From an uncultured Sphingorhabdus sp. (lineage in GTDB: Bacteria; Pseudomonadota; Alphaproteobacteria; Sphingomonadales; Sphingomonadaceae): 64,000 nt of DNA. The notes beneath the pieces are model-generated. The model made no database searches and was not told the DNA's origin. It saw nothing but the letters and a program-made list of their open reading frames with translations. The DNA lies in the NCBI GenBank assembly GCA_947501885.1, contig CANMXN010000001.1:1116001-1180000 (forward strand). The letters are read 5' to 3'. Both the position numbers and the translations under genes were made by a program. Shown here one piece after another: positions 30,401-38,634 of the stretch (the stretch's first letter is position 1; each line of letters begins with the position of its first letter).

Positions 30401-31567
30401 AATGGCGCCCAACCCTAATGCATCAGCATTAACCAGATATTCGATCTTTAAATTGGATAATGGCCCGTCCAAACGTGAGCGCCCTTGAATGGCATCTCCC
30501 GTCAAATTTCGTGCGATACTGCCAGCCTTAATGAGATCAAAATCAACCAGAAAAGCATCAAGGCCGCCAAGCGCAAAATCATAGCCGCCATCGAGTTTTA
30601 ACAAAGCATTTTGCGATGTCGCATCACCCGTTAAACGCAATATATTCTTATCATATGTGCCATTTAAATCTATGCTCAAAACGGGTACAGAGATATTGCG
30701 TAACACCCCTCTTGGCAGCGCAACAGAATTTATATTGCCATCAACTGTATAATCCCCATTTTGCGCTTGAAGGTTAAGAGCGATATTATCTATACCTTGC
30801 AATGAGGCATTTAATTTGCCTTGCCATTGCACCCATGATCCGCGCCCAGAAACCGAAATAGTATCCGCCCATTTTATACCTGTGAAGGTTTGAATAAACC
30901 CATTTTCAGGTGCATCTATTTGCGCAGCTATCTTAAATTTATCTTGATCAGCTTCTACGTCGATATCAATATCGGCCATATCGTTGCCGCTTAAGCTAGT
31001 GAGTAAAAATTTCACTCGCGCACGGCCCGATTGGATATCAGCATTACCATTTATCGAGATACTATCAGACCGCTTGATAATATCTGGTCCTAATATAATC
31101 GTTGGCGCGCTTAAATCACCAATGAAAATGTCAAAGTCGGGAAGCTTCGGCCCATCATCATCACTATCTTTTAAATTGGGTAGTCGGTCTAATTGGCCCT
31201 GTTTCATATGCAATTTATCAATCGACAAACGCCCCCCCAAATACCCTAGAGGAAACCATTGTATATCAATATCATTTGCACTAAAAAATTCACCTTTAAG
31301 GTCATTTAAGGTCAATTTATTAACACGTAGATCATTATAGACAGAGCCTTCAATCCGATCGACTGTAAACCCTAAACCAGATTCTGTACTGGCTTGATTA
31401 ATCTGCTTGACGATGAAACGATGCCCAGAAGCTGTATCAATCCAAACAGCAAAAACCAAGAAGATAGCGATCAACACCAGAGGTATAAGCCATAAATAAC
31501 GCCATATCGAATTTTTAGATTTGGCTATCACCGGCTTCACTTTTGTTTGGGTATCTAGTTCTGACAT
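27401..31567 (-). CDS. tamB: Translocation and assembly module subunit TamB
   Basis: Very large inner-membrane-anchored periplasmic protein (1388 residues) that bridges to the outer membrane and, in other bacteria, carries phospholipids and helps assemble some outer-membrane proteins. A single N-terminal helix (YLWLIPLVLIAIFLVFAVW) is followed by long beta-rich AsmA-like repeats forming the hydrophobic groove, and the diagnostic TamB C-terminal domain (about 1050-1388; GRVFRLARGSIAFDRRNPPN, LLARLLFGSSILELSPAEA, FVELVTDGRGYNATQVEFQV). The ATG overlaps the tamA stop (TGATG). Together with the Mla-like operon at the window start this gives two lipid-transport routes nearby. Confidence 0.95.
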   Translation of the reverse strand: MSELDTQTKVKPVIAKSKNSIWRYLWLIPLVLIAIFLVFAVWIDTASGHRFIVKQINQASTESGLGFTVDRIEGSVYNDLRVNKLTLNDLKGEFFSANDIDIQWFPLGYLGGRLSIDKLHMKQGQLDRLPNLKDSDDDGPKLPDFDIFIGDLSAPTIILGPDIIKRSDSISINGNADIQSGRARVKFLLTSLSGNDMADIDIDVEADQDKFKIAAQIDAPENGFIQTFTGIKWADTISVSGRGSWVQWQGKLNASLQGIDNIALNLQAQNGDYTVDGNINSVALPRGVLRNISVPVLSIDLNGTYDKNILRLTGDATSQNALLKLDGGYDFALGGLDAFLVDFDLIKAGSIARNLTGDAIQGRSRLDGPLSNLKIEYLVNADALGLGAIQIENVNAKGVGRRVGRQVTMPVNMQASNAIGLPPQILELLGDIEGEGIAQLSGPSLIMSGAQVKTNRLNGILDVDANLRARQYDIVFDGKLPSYLLEGIGLADIEGRLNFNPAQPKGIQITGKANAQLRRMDNSFLRDLSGGLPNVVTDISLGPDAIFRFVNFTVDAPLLNFQGAGRRERGGTYIINGIGNHDQYGDARVGLTGDLSRPNITLNLDRPLDTLGLRDVAITLTPNDNGFAFNSTGTSLLGPFVSNGDILLSPNSDAAARFDRLLVSDTIARGNIRNSADGFVGDFTINQGGVEGAINLRPAGDAQRVVADLNIKNARFRGDDTILIRSGKFNLTALFEDAASDVDATLQAQGISRGNLILGRVAANAKIKNGSGIVNASIAGTRGSGFDIATNIAVSPNRYVVKASGNYRRRPIRLTRDAIISRRNNIWSLGPTRLTYGGGQLSASGRYGTQVFEVDAIMKKLPLDLLDLGDSNLGFGGVASGNIQYSNNGASHRGQAKLNIKGLTRSGLLLSSRPIDAALNMKLSPASLATRAILSSGGDNVGRLQSKIELTNNSDIMRKISRGKLFAQARFDGQADTLWRLTGIELFDLTGDAKIAVDASGSLLNPKIKGAIQTKKARLESSISGTVIDNVSALGRFNGSRLQIVKMDGNTSQGGAIKGSGYFDFSTSNAIGINLNIDAKSALLINRDDVAARVTGPIQIISDGVSGTISGDVVMNQGRYQLGRANAEEILPDVNVREINVRDDLPFTNRAFTPWNLDVAVKSRNRFDVTGLGINSEWSGDFKIGGRIDRPTVGGRANLVRGEYDFAGRVFRLARGSIAFDRRNPPNPQIDIVAEALLNGVDARIEVRGRSLSPEITFASTPPLPQEELLARLLFGSSILELSPAEAIQLSSALAGLQNGGLDPINAIRKAVGLDRLRLVSANAATGRGTGIAVGKFIGRRTFVELVTDGRGYNATQVEFQVTRWLALLSSISTIGEQGVNARISRDY

Positions 31568-33795
31568 CAGAAAGCTTGCCCCAAGGAAATAGCAACCGCC
31601 AATACGCTTTCGCCTGGTCTGCGATTAAAAGGCGTGCCTACATCAACACGTACAGGACCAAAACTAGTATAATAGCGCAAACCAACACCAGCAGCGAACC
31701 TTAGGTCATCAAAATCGGGAAAGGCGCTATTTGAGATGTTACCCGCATCAATAAAGGGAACAATGCCGAAAGCCCCGATACGATAGCGTGCTTCCAGTGC
31801 AAACTCCGCTAAACCCCTTCCGCCCGTTGGGTTTCCATTGCTATCGAGCGGGCCAATATCTTGGAAACCAAAACCGCGCACAGAACTGCCCCCACCTGCA
31901 AAATTACGGCGCGATGGCGCAATCGATGCCGTTTGCGCTCCTGTTATAGAACCCAACCGAATGCGCCCAGCCAAGGTCAACCTCTCATTCACTGGTTGAT
32001 AAGCGCTGCCATCAATTTGCGCTTTAAAATAAGCAATATCAGCAACACCAACAGAAAATTCAGGGGCTATCCTTGCACTAAGGCGAAAGCCTCGTCGCGG
32101 GTCTAACAAATCATCACTGCCGTCATAATTTACGCCAGCAGGCAGCGCCACAATGTTAAACAATTCTCTACTTACCGCATTATTAAAAATAGCCCGTTCA
32201 TCGCTCAATGCATATTCGACACCCGCATTCCATGTCCATTTCTTCTGAAAAATTAATGTTGTTTTGCGCTCATATCCTATGCCAATATTGATTGAACGGG
32301 CATCAAAAGCATTTAAATCTTGATTGCGAGCAGCAAAAGTCGCAGTGAGAACACGATCGCGGCCTTTGAAATTATTACGGCGAAATGTCAAACCAATGGC
32401 TTGTTCGCGCGTCCCCAAAATACCTGCGATATTAATTGCACCTTCCGGCGGGAAAAAATTACGATGCTCCCAACTTGCCTCAATGCGAAACCCCTCGCCC
32501 GTGTTAAAGCCTAATTGCCCAGCAATGGTTCTAGGCGGCGCAGGGTCTAGCTCAACATTCAAATCTACTTGATCAGGGTTTGATGAGGATTGGACAGGCG
32601 TCAGCGTGATATTGGACGCTAAAGATGTCGCAAAAATAGCTTGACGTAAGTCGATAATGTTAGATTGTTTGAAGATATCTCCTTGGTCGAATCTAGCAAT
32701 ATTCTCCAAATGCTTACCGCTCAAAATAGCATCAGGCGCAGTTAATATGCGGCCAAACCGATATTTACGATCGGGGGTCACAGCCAATGTCAGATCACCC
32801 TCTCGTCGCGCATGGTCAATGAGCAAATCAGGTTCACCAACGATACCAAAAGCATAACCATTTTCAAGCAGACGTTCTTGCAGTCGAAGTTTGCCATCGA
32901 TAATAGCATCTTGCTGGACCGCATCGCCGCGCGATATATTAACAGCATCCCGCAGGAAATCAGCATCTTCACTCGCTTCTAACCCCGTAAGATTAACAGA
33001 GCCAAATTGATATTGTGGACCCGCTAATACTTCCAAAATCACATTGATATTGGCATTGGACAAATCATCTTGTTGATTATTCTGAATATTATACTCAACC
33101 AAATTGTCATAATAGCCTTCAAGGCGCAACAAACGCTCCATCAAGGCAATATCTGTTCTGGCTCTGCGCAAAATTTGTGACCCATTGGCGCTCCTATTTG
33201 AGCTGGTACGTAGCGCCGATAAAGCATTAAAACGCTCAAGCAGCCTTTCTGATTTAATATCTTCTAGGCCTGAGAAGAATATATTATAATTTTGTTCCCC
33301 ATCATTGTTGAGTTCAATAAAATTATCATTAAATCGGCCTTGTTCGGCGACATCAGAAATATCATCGTCAAATTCAAGTGATTCAAGACGGCTTTGATCA
33401 GAGGCCGTTACCCTTTCCTCACCTATATCTTCACTATTTGCTAAACTATCAACTTCGCCTTCTTTTTTTGCAGATATATTTTCTTTAGCTAGAGGGTCGC
33501 TTGCCTTTTTTTGCTCCACATTATTAGCTGATTCAGCTTTATCTTGGTCAGGCCAATCAACCCCTATATCCAATGATTCATCAAAAGGTGCATCGATATC
33601 AAAATCATCAAATATAGTATCTTGGCTTTTGTCATCGTTAGAAATATTATCTGGAGACACCTCATCTGGATCAGAAGATCGATCACCCAAATTGGCCTCA
33701 ACTGCTTGCTCGATAGGCTGCTTAGTTTTAATCGCACCATCCTGCGCTACATTATAGTTAGCCAGTGTAGACAGCAGTATAATATCCCATATCAT
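31567..33795 (-). CDS. tamA: TamA/BamA-family outer membrane protein with acidic N-terminal extension
   Basis: Omp85-family partner of TamB. The C-terminal half (about 410-742) is the 16-strand barrel domain with FAGGGSSVRGFGFQDIGP (the VRGF-like lid-lock motif) and a terminal FGPVRVDVGTPFNRRPGES ... LGQAF. POTRA-like domains occupy about 175-405. Residues 20-160 are strikingly acidic and low in complexity (many D, E, S, N), probably unstructured. The 742 residues exceed E. coli TamA (577) mainly by this stretch. The signal peptide is short and weak (MIWDIILLSTLANYNVAQ); a stop codon lies in frame eight codons upstream, so no earlier ATG exists. Confidence 0.92.
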   Translation of the reverse strand: MIWDIILLSTLANYNVAQDGAIKTKQPIEQAVEANLGDRSSDPDEVSPDNISNDDKSQDTIFDDFDIDAPFDESLDIGVDWPDQDKAESANNVEQKKASDPLAKENISAKKEGEVDSLANSEDIGEERVTASDQSRLESLEFDDDISDVAEQGRFNDNFIELNNDGEQNYNIFFSGLEDIKSERLLERFNALSALRTSSNRSANGSQILRRARTDIALMERLLRLEGYYDNLVEYNIQNNQQDDLSNANINVILEVLAGPQYQFGSVNLTGLEASEDADFLRDAVNISRGDAVQQDAIIDGKLRLQERLLENGYAFGIVGEPDLLIDHARREGDLTLAVTPDRKYRFGRILTAPDAILSGKHLENIARFDQGDIFKQSNIIDLRQAIFATSLASNITLTPVQSSSNPDQVDLNVELDPAPPRTIAGQLGFNTGEGFRIEASWEHRNFFPPEGAINIAGILGTREQAIGLTFRRNNFKGRDRVLTATFAARNQDLNAFDARSINIGIGYERKTTLIFQKKWTWNAGVEYALSDERAIFNNAVSRELFNIVALPAGVNYDGSDDLLDPRRGFRLSARIAPEFSVGVADIAYFKAQIDGSAYQPVNERLTLAGRIRLGSITGAQTASIAPSRRNFAGGGSSVRGFGFQDIGPLDSNGNPTGGRGLAEFALEARYRIGAFGIVPFIDAGNISNSAFPDFDDLRFAAGVGLRYYTSFGPVRVDVGTPFNRRPGESVLAVAISLGQAF

Positions 33796-33976
33796 AGCGG
33801 AAGCCCATGATATTCATTGATACTATATATGAATATATGTTTTATGATGTTACGCCTGTTAAAGATAATAAAATATAGTCTATATCATTGGGCATATAAC
33901 AACAATATCAATTGCTCTAGAGCGTTTATGAAAAAACTCGTAACTAGCAGAAATTAATTATAAAGATTATTTTCAA

Positions 33977-34441
33977 TCAAAATGCTTTTTGTAAACGTTC
34001 CATAAGCTCATGCGGTAGAGGTTTTGATTTCTTGCTCTCCGACAAAATTTGCGCATTAATACGTTTTAAGCGCGCATAAATTACTTCGCTCTCAGATACC
34101 AAATATTGAGCATGGGCTGGTAATAGCTTCACCGATTGCGCATCACTTTCTGGCGCATGTCCTAATTCACGATTGTGACTAGAGAGTTTCTCGGGACTGA
34201 TTTCACCAGACAATATTGCTTTTTCGCTGAGCAGCCATGCAATGGAATGCATTAATCTTGTGGTTACTTTAAGCGATTCACATGAGAATGATATCGCTAA
34301 TTCTGGTGCAATAGCCTTATGATCTTGTTTTCGTTCAAAATAGGCGCGCGCTTCATCGGCCAAGACCATAACCTCTGTATAAAGGCTATGTAAGACATGC
34401 TTTGTTATGGGTTCGTGATATTTGTTGGAAACGATTATCAT
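33977..34441 (-). CDS. rcdA: RcdA-like protein (DUF1465)
   Basis: 154-residue all-helical cytoplasmic protein of the DUF1465 family. Caulobacter RcdA in this family is an adaptor that helps ClpXP degrade the cell-cycle regulator CtrA. The family signature SLYTEVMVLADEARAYF is present near the N-terminus, followed by the paired helices with TTRLMHSIAWLL and a C-terminal helix rich in charged residues (LVSESEVIYARLKRI). Family assignment is from memory of the signature. It is upstream of tamA on the same strand but 181 bases away. That it acts on CtrA here is inference by family. Confidence 0.75.
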   Translation of the reverse strand: MIIVSNKYHEPITKHVLHSLYTEVMVLADEARAYFERKQDHKAIAPELAISFSCESLKVTTRLMHSIAWLLSEKAILSGEISPEKLSSHNRELGHAPESDAQSVKLLPAHAQYLVSESEVIYARLKRINAQILSESKKSKPLPHELMERLQKAF

Positions 34442-34582
34442 GCGATTTTATTACATGATTTTTATAGAAATAGTTAGCAAAAAATTGCCGAAATATGGTT
34501 AAATTTTGGATCGTATCATACTGAAACATCGAGGCTATTGATTATGAATAAATTAACCATCCTTATCCATAAAATTTATCCT

Positions 34583-34780
34583 TCACGCGATAATATCAGG
34601 TACCAATTGATCTTCTAGTGCTGCAATTTGGTCTTTTTTTGCTAATTTGGACCGCTTTAGCCGAGCAATTTGCATCTGTTGACTGCTGCCCAATTCTACC
34701 AAAGCATTAATGGCATCATCAAGATCGCGATGCTCCAGTTTCAATATCTCTAACTGCGCTTTTAAGCCCTCATCATTCAT
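34583..34780 (-). CDS. YdcH/DUF465-family small coiled protein
   Basis: 65-residue, strongly helical protein with the DUF465 pattern of two helices joined by a short turn: LEILKLEHRDLDDAINALV and LKRSKLAKKDQIAALEDQL. Members of this family are of unknown function and often come in small clusters in alphaproteobacteria. It lies between rcdA and the second DUF465-type gene, which is on the opposite strand at 35078. The gene is probably separate from rcdA (141-base gap). Confidence 0.8.
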   Translation of the reverse strand: MNDEGLKAQLEILKLEHRDLDDAINALVELGSSQQMQIARLKRSKLAKKDQIAALEDQLVPDIIA

Positions 34781-34959
34781 AAGCTCTTATCGCCGCAGAT
34801 TACATTATTTACAATGAAAATCTGTGCAGATTATGTGCTGCACATATCAAAATATACCATATGCTTATTAAATTTCATTTGATAATAAATTTTACGCGAC
34901 AAATGGTCATAACTATGATTAATATATGTCAATTATATCCGTATTACTATGTTGAGTAG

Positions 34960-35010
34960 CTGATGCTTTGGTTACTGATATAACTAATATCAGTAACCAT
35001 ATATCATCAG
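34960..35010. promoter_or_regulatory. Long perfect hairpin between two DUF465 genes
   Basis: GGTTACTGATAT (34970-34981), loop AACTA, ATATCAGTAACC (34987-34998): a perfect 12-bp inverted repeat, extended by T34969/A34999 and, after a small internal loop, by CTGATG (34960-34965) with CATCAG (35005-35010). No T-run follows. It lies in the 297-base divergent gap and begins about 118 bases before the 35078 ATG. A leader-RNA structure or a dimeric operator are both possible. The rest of the gap (34781-34959) is AT-rich without a visible gene. Confidence 0.7.
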
Positions 35011-35016
35011 TATTTC

Positions 35017-35041
35017 ATTATCACTTAGGCGTGATGATAAT
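35017..35041 (+). promoter_or_regulatory. Second hairpin in the leader of the 35.1 kb small gene
   Basis: ATTATCAC (35017-35024), loop TTAGGC, GTGATGATAAT (35031-35041), pairing with a three-base bulge. It follows the longer hairpin by six bases and ends 36 bases before the ATG at 35078, where GGGAG at 35066-35070 is the ribosome site. The two structures together suggest a folded 5' leader. Confidence 0.5.
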
Positions 35042-35077
35042 TGCTTATCAAACGCCTTCATTAACGGGAGAATATAT

Positions 35078-35245
35078 ATGAGCGATCGTCATTTGGCAGC
35101 CCTTCAAAACAAACATCAAAATGTTGATATTACGTTGGCAAAAGAAGAAAATAGACCCTTTCCAGATGACAGTAAAATCCAATCACTCAAAAAACAAAAA
35201 CTAACGCTCAAAGATCAAATGGAAAAAATGCTCCAAGAAGCATAG
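35078..35245 (+). CDS. Tiny YdcH/DUF465-like protein (55 residues)
   Basis: ATG at 35078 with GGGAG seven bases upstream opens a 55-codon frame ending TAG at 35243. The product MSDRHLAALQNKHQNVDITL... is charged and helical: a first helix with ALQNKHQNVDITLAKEE, a PFPDD turn, and a second helix IQSLKKQKLTLKDQMEKML. This is the YdcH/DUF465 pattern (H...D..I....; LKK.KL.LKD) and similar in layout to its divergent neighbour at 34583-34780. Function of the family unknown. ptsP follows 110 bases later. Confidence 0.8.
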   Translation: MSDRHLAALQNKHQNVDITLAKEENRPFPDDSKIQSLKKQKLTLKDQMEKMLQEA

Positions 35246-35355
35246 GGTCTTAATATTCTGGCGTTAAAGCCAACGGCCATGTTTTCAAAAAAAATATAGC
35301 GCGATTTGCGAGCTTAACTCTCGCCACATGCATTGTTAACTGCTAGAGGGCGGTT

Positions 35356-37620
35356 ATGATTTCAGCATCCGAAGCCTCCAGACAGATAATCACGGGCCTG
35401 CATGATATTATGGCCTCGCGCAGCCCTCTGCAGAGCAAGCTTGATCATGTCGTCAATAATATTGGCGAAGCGCTATCCAGCGAAGTATGTTCTATCTACA
35501 TAAGACGCGAGGGGCTGTTAGAGCTTTTTGCGACTCGTGGACTCAATCAAAAAGCTGTACGCAACGCCAAATTGGCTATCGGTGATGGCCTAGTGGGTAC
35601 TATCGCCGAAAATGTAGAGATATTAAACCTAGATGAAGCCGCCATTCATCCTAATTTTCTCTATTTACCCGAAACAGGTGAAGAGAAATTCCATAGTTTT
35701 GCTGGTGTTCCAATTATACGCAATGAACAGGCAATCGGGGTATTATCTGTTCAGCATGTCGAGCCACGAAAATATGATGATGTGGAATTGGAGGCGCTAC
35801 AAACGGTTGCGATGGTGCTAGCCGAACTAATAGCCAACTCCGATCTTATCGATCATAATAATATGTTGAATAATATTAACGATGCAACAAAAGCCTTATC
35901 AGGTCTGCCGTTGGTGGTTGGTATGGCCGCTGGTATTGCGATATTTCACCAACCCCATATTCGCATTGATCAGACAATGGCCAAAGATATAGAGGCCGAA
36001 CGCAAACGTGTATATTCCGCTTTTGATAAGATGCGTGAACAAATTGATATGATTTCAAATCAAGCTGAATTTGCCACAGGCGGAGAGCATGAAGAAATAT
36101 TATCCACATATAAAATGTTCGCTTATGACGAAGGATGGTCGCGCCGCATTAATGAGGCCATTGATAGCGGCTTAACCGCAGAAGCCGCCATTGACAGGGT
36201 ACAGCAACATACGCGCATTAGGATGCGGCAAATTGACGATCCTTTGCTCGCCGAACGCATGCATGATCTAGAAGATTTATCAAATAGGCTGCTGCGCATC
36301 GTCTCTGGGCAAATGAGCACAGCAGCGCAATTGGGTTTGCGTGATGATACAATTCTTATTGCCCGCAATTTAGGACCAGCAGAATTATTAGAATATGACC
36401 CCTCTAGGCTGAAAGGTGTCATATTAGAAGAAGGGTCCCTGACCGCACATGTTACCATTGTCGCAAGAGCGATGGGCATTCCCGTTCTTGGGCAAGTCAG
36501 CGGTATCAAAAAATTTGTACGTGAGAATGATCTGCTGCTTCTCAATGTAAATGATAAGAGCTTGGTAATTAGGCCCAACAGCACTTCTGAAAAATTATTC
36601 CGTAAACAAATAGCGCTCGACCAAAAGAAAAAAGCGCAATATTCAAAATTACGCGATAAACCCGCCATTACATTAGATGGCCACAAGATTGAGCTTATGA
36701 TGAATGCAGGGCTTAAGGACGATATGGCCTCCTTATCCTCCACGGGGGCTGATGGCATTGGATTATTTCGTACCGAATTTCAATTCCTCGTTTCTGCAAC
36801 ACTACCAAGACGCGAAAAACAACAAAAATTTTATCATGATGTGATGGATGCTGCAGGTGATAAACCTATTTTTTTCCGAACCATTGATATTGGCGGTGAT
36901 AAAATATTGCCATATTTACGCCAAGGAGATGTGCAGGAAGATAACCCAGCATTAGGATGGCGCGCTCTTCGCATGGGCCTAGAACAGCCTGGCCTCATGA
37001 AGGTGCAAGCGCGCGCTTTGTTACAAGCGGCGGCTGGCCGAGATTTAAATGTAATGTTCCCTATGATCTCTGAACCTTGGGAATTGGACGAAGCGATAGA
37101 ATATTTTGAAAAGCAGCTGCAATATCTTAATCGCCGCAGCCAAGCTGTGCCTAAGAAAATTCGCTATGGCGCTATGCTCGAAGTGCCAGCTCTCGCGGAT
37201 ATGCTTGACTTATTAATCCCTAAATTAGACTTTATTTCCATTGGAACGAATGATCTCACACAATTTTTATTTGCAGCCGACAGAGCCCACCCCAAATTAG
37301 CAGAGAGATATGATTGGCTAAGCCCTGCTATATTACGCTTCATCTACCGTGTTGTGCAAAATACCAAAGATGAAGATATTTCCTTAAGCGTATGCGGCGA
37401 AATGGGTGGCCGCACATTAGAGGCTTTGGCTCTGATTGGTCTAGGTGTGAAAAAATTATCCATTACACCAGCGGCCATTGGTCCAGTCAAAGCGATGATA
37501 CGCTCTTGCAATTTGGTCGATGTAGAAAATAAAATGATCGCATTAATCAAAAATCCACCAAAAAATTTACGTTACAATCTTTTACAATGGTCAGAGGAAC
37601 AAAGCATTGATATCGGGTAA
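35356..37620 (+). CDS. ptsP: PEP-protein phosphotransferase of the nitrogen PTS (EI-Ntr)
   Basis: First enzyme of PTS-Ntr: autophosphorylates from phosphoenolpyruvate and passes phosphate to NPr. A GAF domain (about 15-165) distinguishes it from sugar-PTS enzyme I. The phospho-His domain carries His365 in GSLTAHVTIVARAMGIPVLG; the PEP-binding barrel shows GIGLFRTEFQFLV, DIGGDKILPYL, ISIGTNDLTQFLFAADR and the active-site cysteine in SVCGEMGGRTLEALALIGLG. The 754-residue length is normal. NPr and EIIA-Ntr are not in this window. GAF domains here are linked to glutamine sensing in E. coli and rhizobia; the other nitrogen genes in the window (glnD, glnB, glnA) fit. Confidence 0.96.
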   Translation: MISASEASRQIITGLHDIMASRSPLQSKLDHVVNNIGEALSSEVCSIYIRREGLLELFATRGLNQKAVRNAKLAIGDGLVGTIAENVEILNLDEAAIHPNFLYLPETGEEKFHSFAGVPIIRNEQAIGVLSVQHVEPRKYDDVELEALQTVAMVLAELIANSDLIDHNNMLNNINDATKALSGLPLVVGMAAGIAIFHQPHIRIDQTMAKDIEAERKRVYSAFDKMREQIDMISNQAEFATGGEHEEILSTYKMFAYDEGWSRRINEAIDSGLTAEAAIDRVQQHTRIRMRQIDDPLLAERMHDLEDLSNRLLRIVSGQMSTAAQLGLRDDTILIARNLGPAELLEYDPSRLKGVILEEGSLTAHVTIVARAMGIPVLGQVSGIKKFVRENDLLLLNVNDKSLVIRPNSTSEKLFRKQIALDQKKKAQYSKLRDKPAITLDGHKIELMMNAGLKDDMASLSSTGADGIGLFRTEFQFLVSATLPRREKQQKFYHDVMDAAGDKPIFFRTIDIGGDKILPYLRQGDVQEDNPALGWRALRMGLEQPGLMKVQARALLQAAAGRDLNVMFPMISEPWELDEAIEYFEKQLQYLNRRSQAVPKKIRYGAMLEVPALADMLDLLIPKLDFISIGTNDLTQFLFAADRAHPKLAERYDWLSPAILRFIYRVVQNTKDEDISLSVCGEMGGRTLEALALIGLGVKKLSITPAAIGPVKAMIRSCNLVDVENKMIALIKNPPKNLRYNLLQWSEEQSIDIG

Positions 37621-37724
37621 ACTTTCTGTGCATGATAATTGTCGCAATTAGGATTGACATTTTAATGGCAATAGTATGTTTGATCATCAGAGAGTATGAA
37701 ATATAAAGACTAGTGGAGAGTGTG

Positions 37725-38564
37725 GTGGCTGAAAATTCGGATGATGAAATTTTGTCAGAAAATGATGTCGTCTCCGTTGGTGCGCAGCTCAAAGCACAGC
37801 GTGAAAAACTATCTATGTCTATCAATGATGTAGCAGACAAAACACGTATTACATTGCGCCATTTAGAAGCTATTGAAAAATCTCAATTCCACAAATTACC
37901 AGGTAAAACTTATATAATCGGGTTCGCAAGGGCGTATGCGCGTGCTGTTGAATTAAATGACGCAGAGATCGCTGCAGAACTGCGCATGGAATTATCCGAA
38001 ATAGAACCAATTACTTCCAGCCATTTTGTTGACAATAGTGCACCCGCAGCTGCAAGCAGTATAGCGCCTAAAACGCTTGCTTGGACTGCTGCTATCATTG
38101 GAGCAATTGCATTGGCTGCATTCCTGATATGGCGTGCCGCACAAGTCGACATATCATCTACCAATAATGAAAATGAAACTATAGGAAATGAGACCATAGA
38201 AAATGAAACAGTCGCGCCCGATGATGATGTTTCACAAGAGGCTCCGACACCTGATCCTATTGCGCTCGGCAAAGTGATTATGACGGCAAATGACGAAGTA
38301 TGGTTTGAAATATATGATGCGGACAGGAAAACAATTAACGAAAATGTCCTACAAGCAGGTGACAGCTATGAAATCCCTAGCGATGCCAATGGACCAATGA
38401 TTGTAACGGGCAAACCCGATGCATTAAACTTCACAGTTGGCGGTAAAGCCATTAAACCATTGGGTGATGGTAGTCGCACGATTAAAGATGTTGGCGTTAG
38501 CGCAGAGGCTCTTATCGCCTATCAAAATTCTACCGACAGTGAAGCACCGTCCTCCGATAATTAA
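37725..38564 (+). CDS. RodZ-like helix-turn-helix membrane protein
   Basis: Single-pass membrane protein resembling the cell-shape factor RodZ. An N-terminal cytoplasmic HTH of the HTH_25 type (VGAQLKAQREKLSMSINDVA ... KLPGKTYIIGFARAYA) is followed by one transmembrane helix (TLAWTAAIIGAIALAAFLIW), an acidic linker, and a periplasmic DUF4115-like beta domain (MTANDEVWFEIYDADRKTI). The start is a GTG; the frame also offers GTG at 37713 and 37722. GGAGAG at 37715-37720 sits correctly for the GTG at 37725. The HTH domain in this family usually binds MreB, not DNA. Adjacent to cpoB, which also serves the envelope. Confidence 0.85.
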   Translation: MAENSDDEILSENDVVSVGAQLKAQREKLSMSINDVADKTRITLRHLEAIEKSQFHKLPGKTYIIGFARAYARAVELNDAEIAAELRMELSEIEPITSSHFVDNSAPAAASSIAPKTLAWTAAIIGAIALAAFLIWRAAQVDISSTNNENETIGNETIENETVAPDDDVSQEAPTPDPIALGKVIMTANDEVWFEIYDADRKTINENVLQAGDSYEIPSDANGPMIVTGKPDALNFTVGGKAIKPLGDGSRTIKDVGVSAEALIAYQNSTDSEAPSSDN

Positions 38565-38634
38565 TATAATTATTTTAGGCTTTGATTAGCACATTATCTT
38601 GCGTTATGCTTTTGACGTCATGATGGAGACTATA

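Noticed and set aside
34544-34618. 24-codon open frame between rcdA and the first DUF465 gene
   Set aside because: Too short, no ribosome site, and overlaps the DUF465 gene end on the other strand.
36123-36758. 211-codon open frame opposite ptsP
   Set aside because: Covers the phospho-histidine region of EI-Ntr; serine-rich shadow without a domain.
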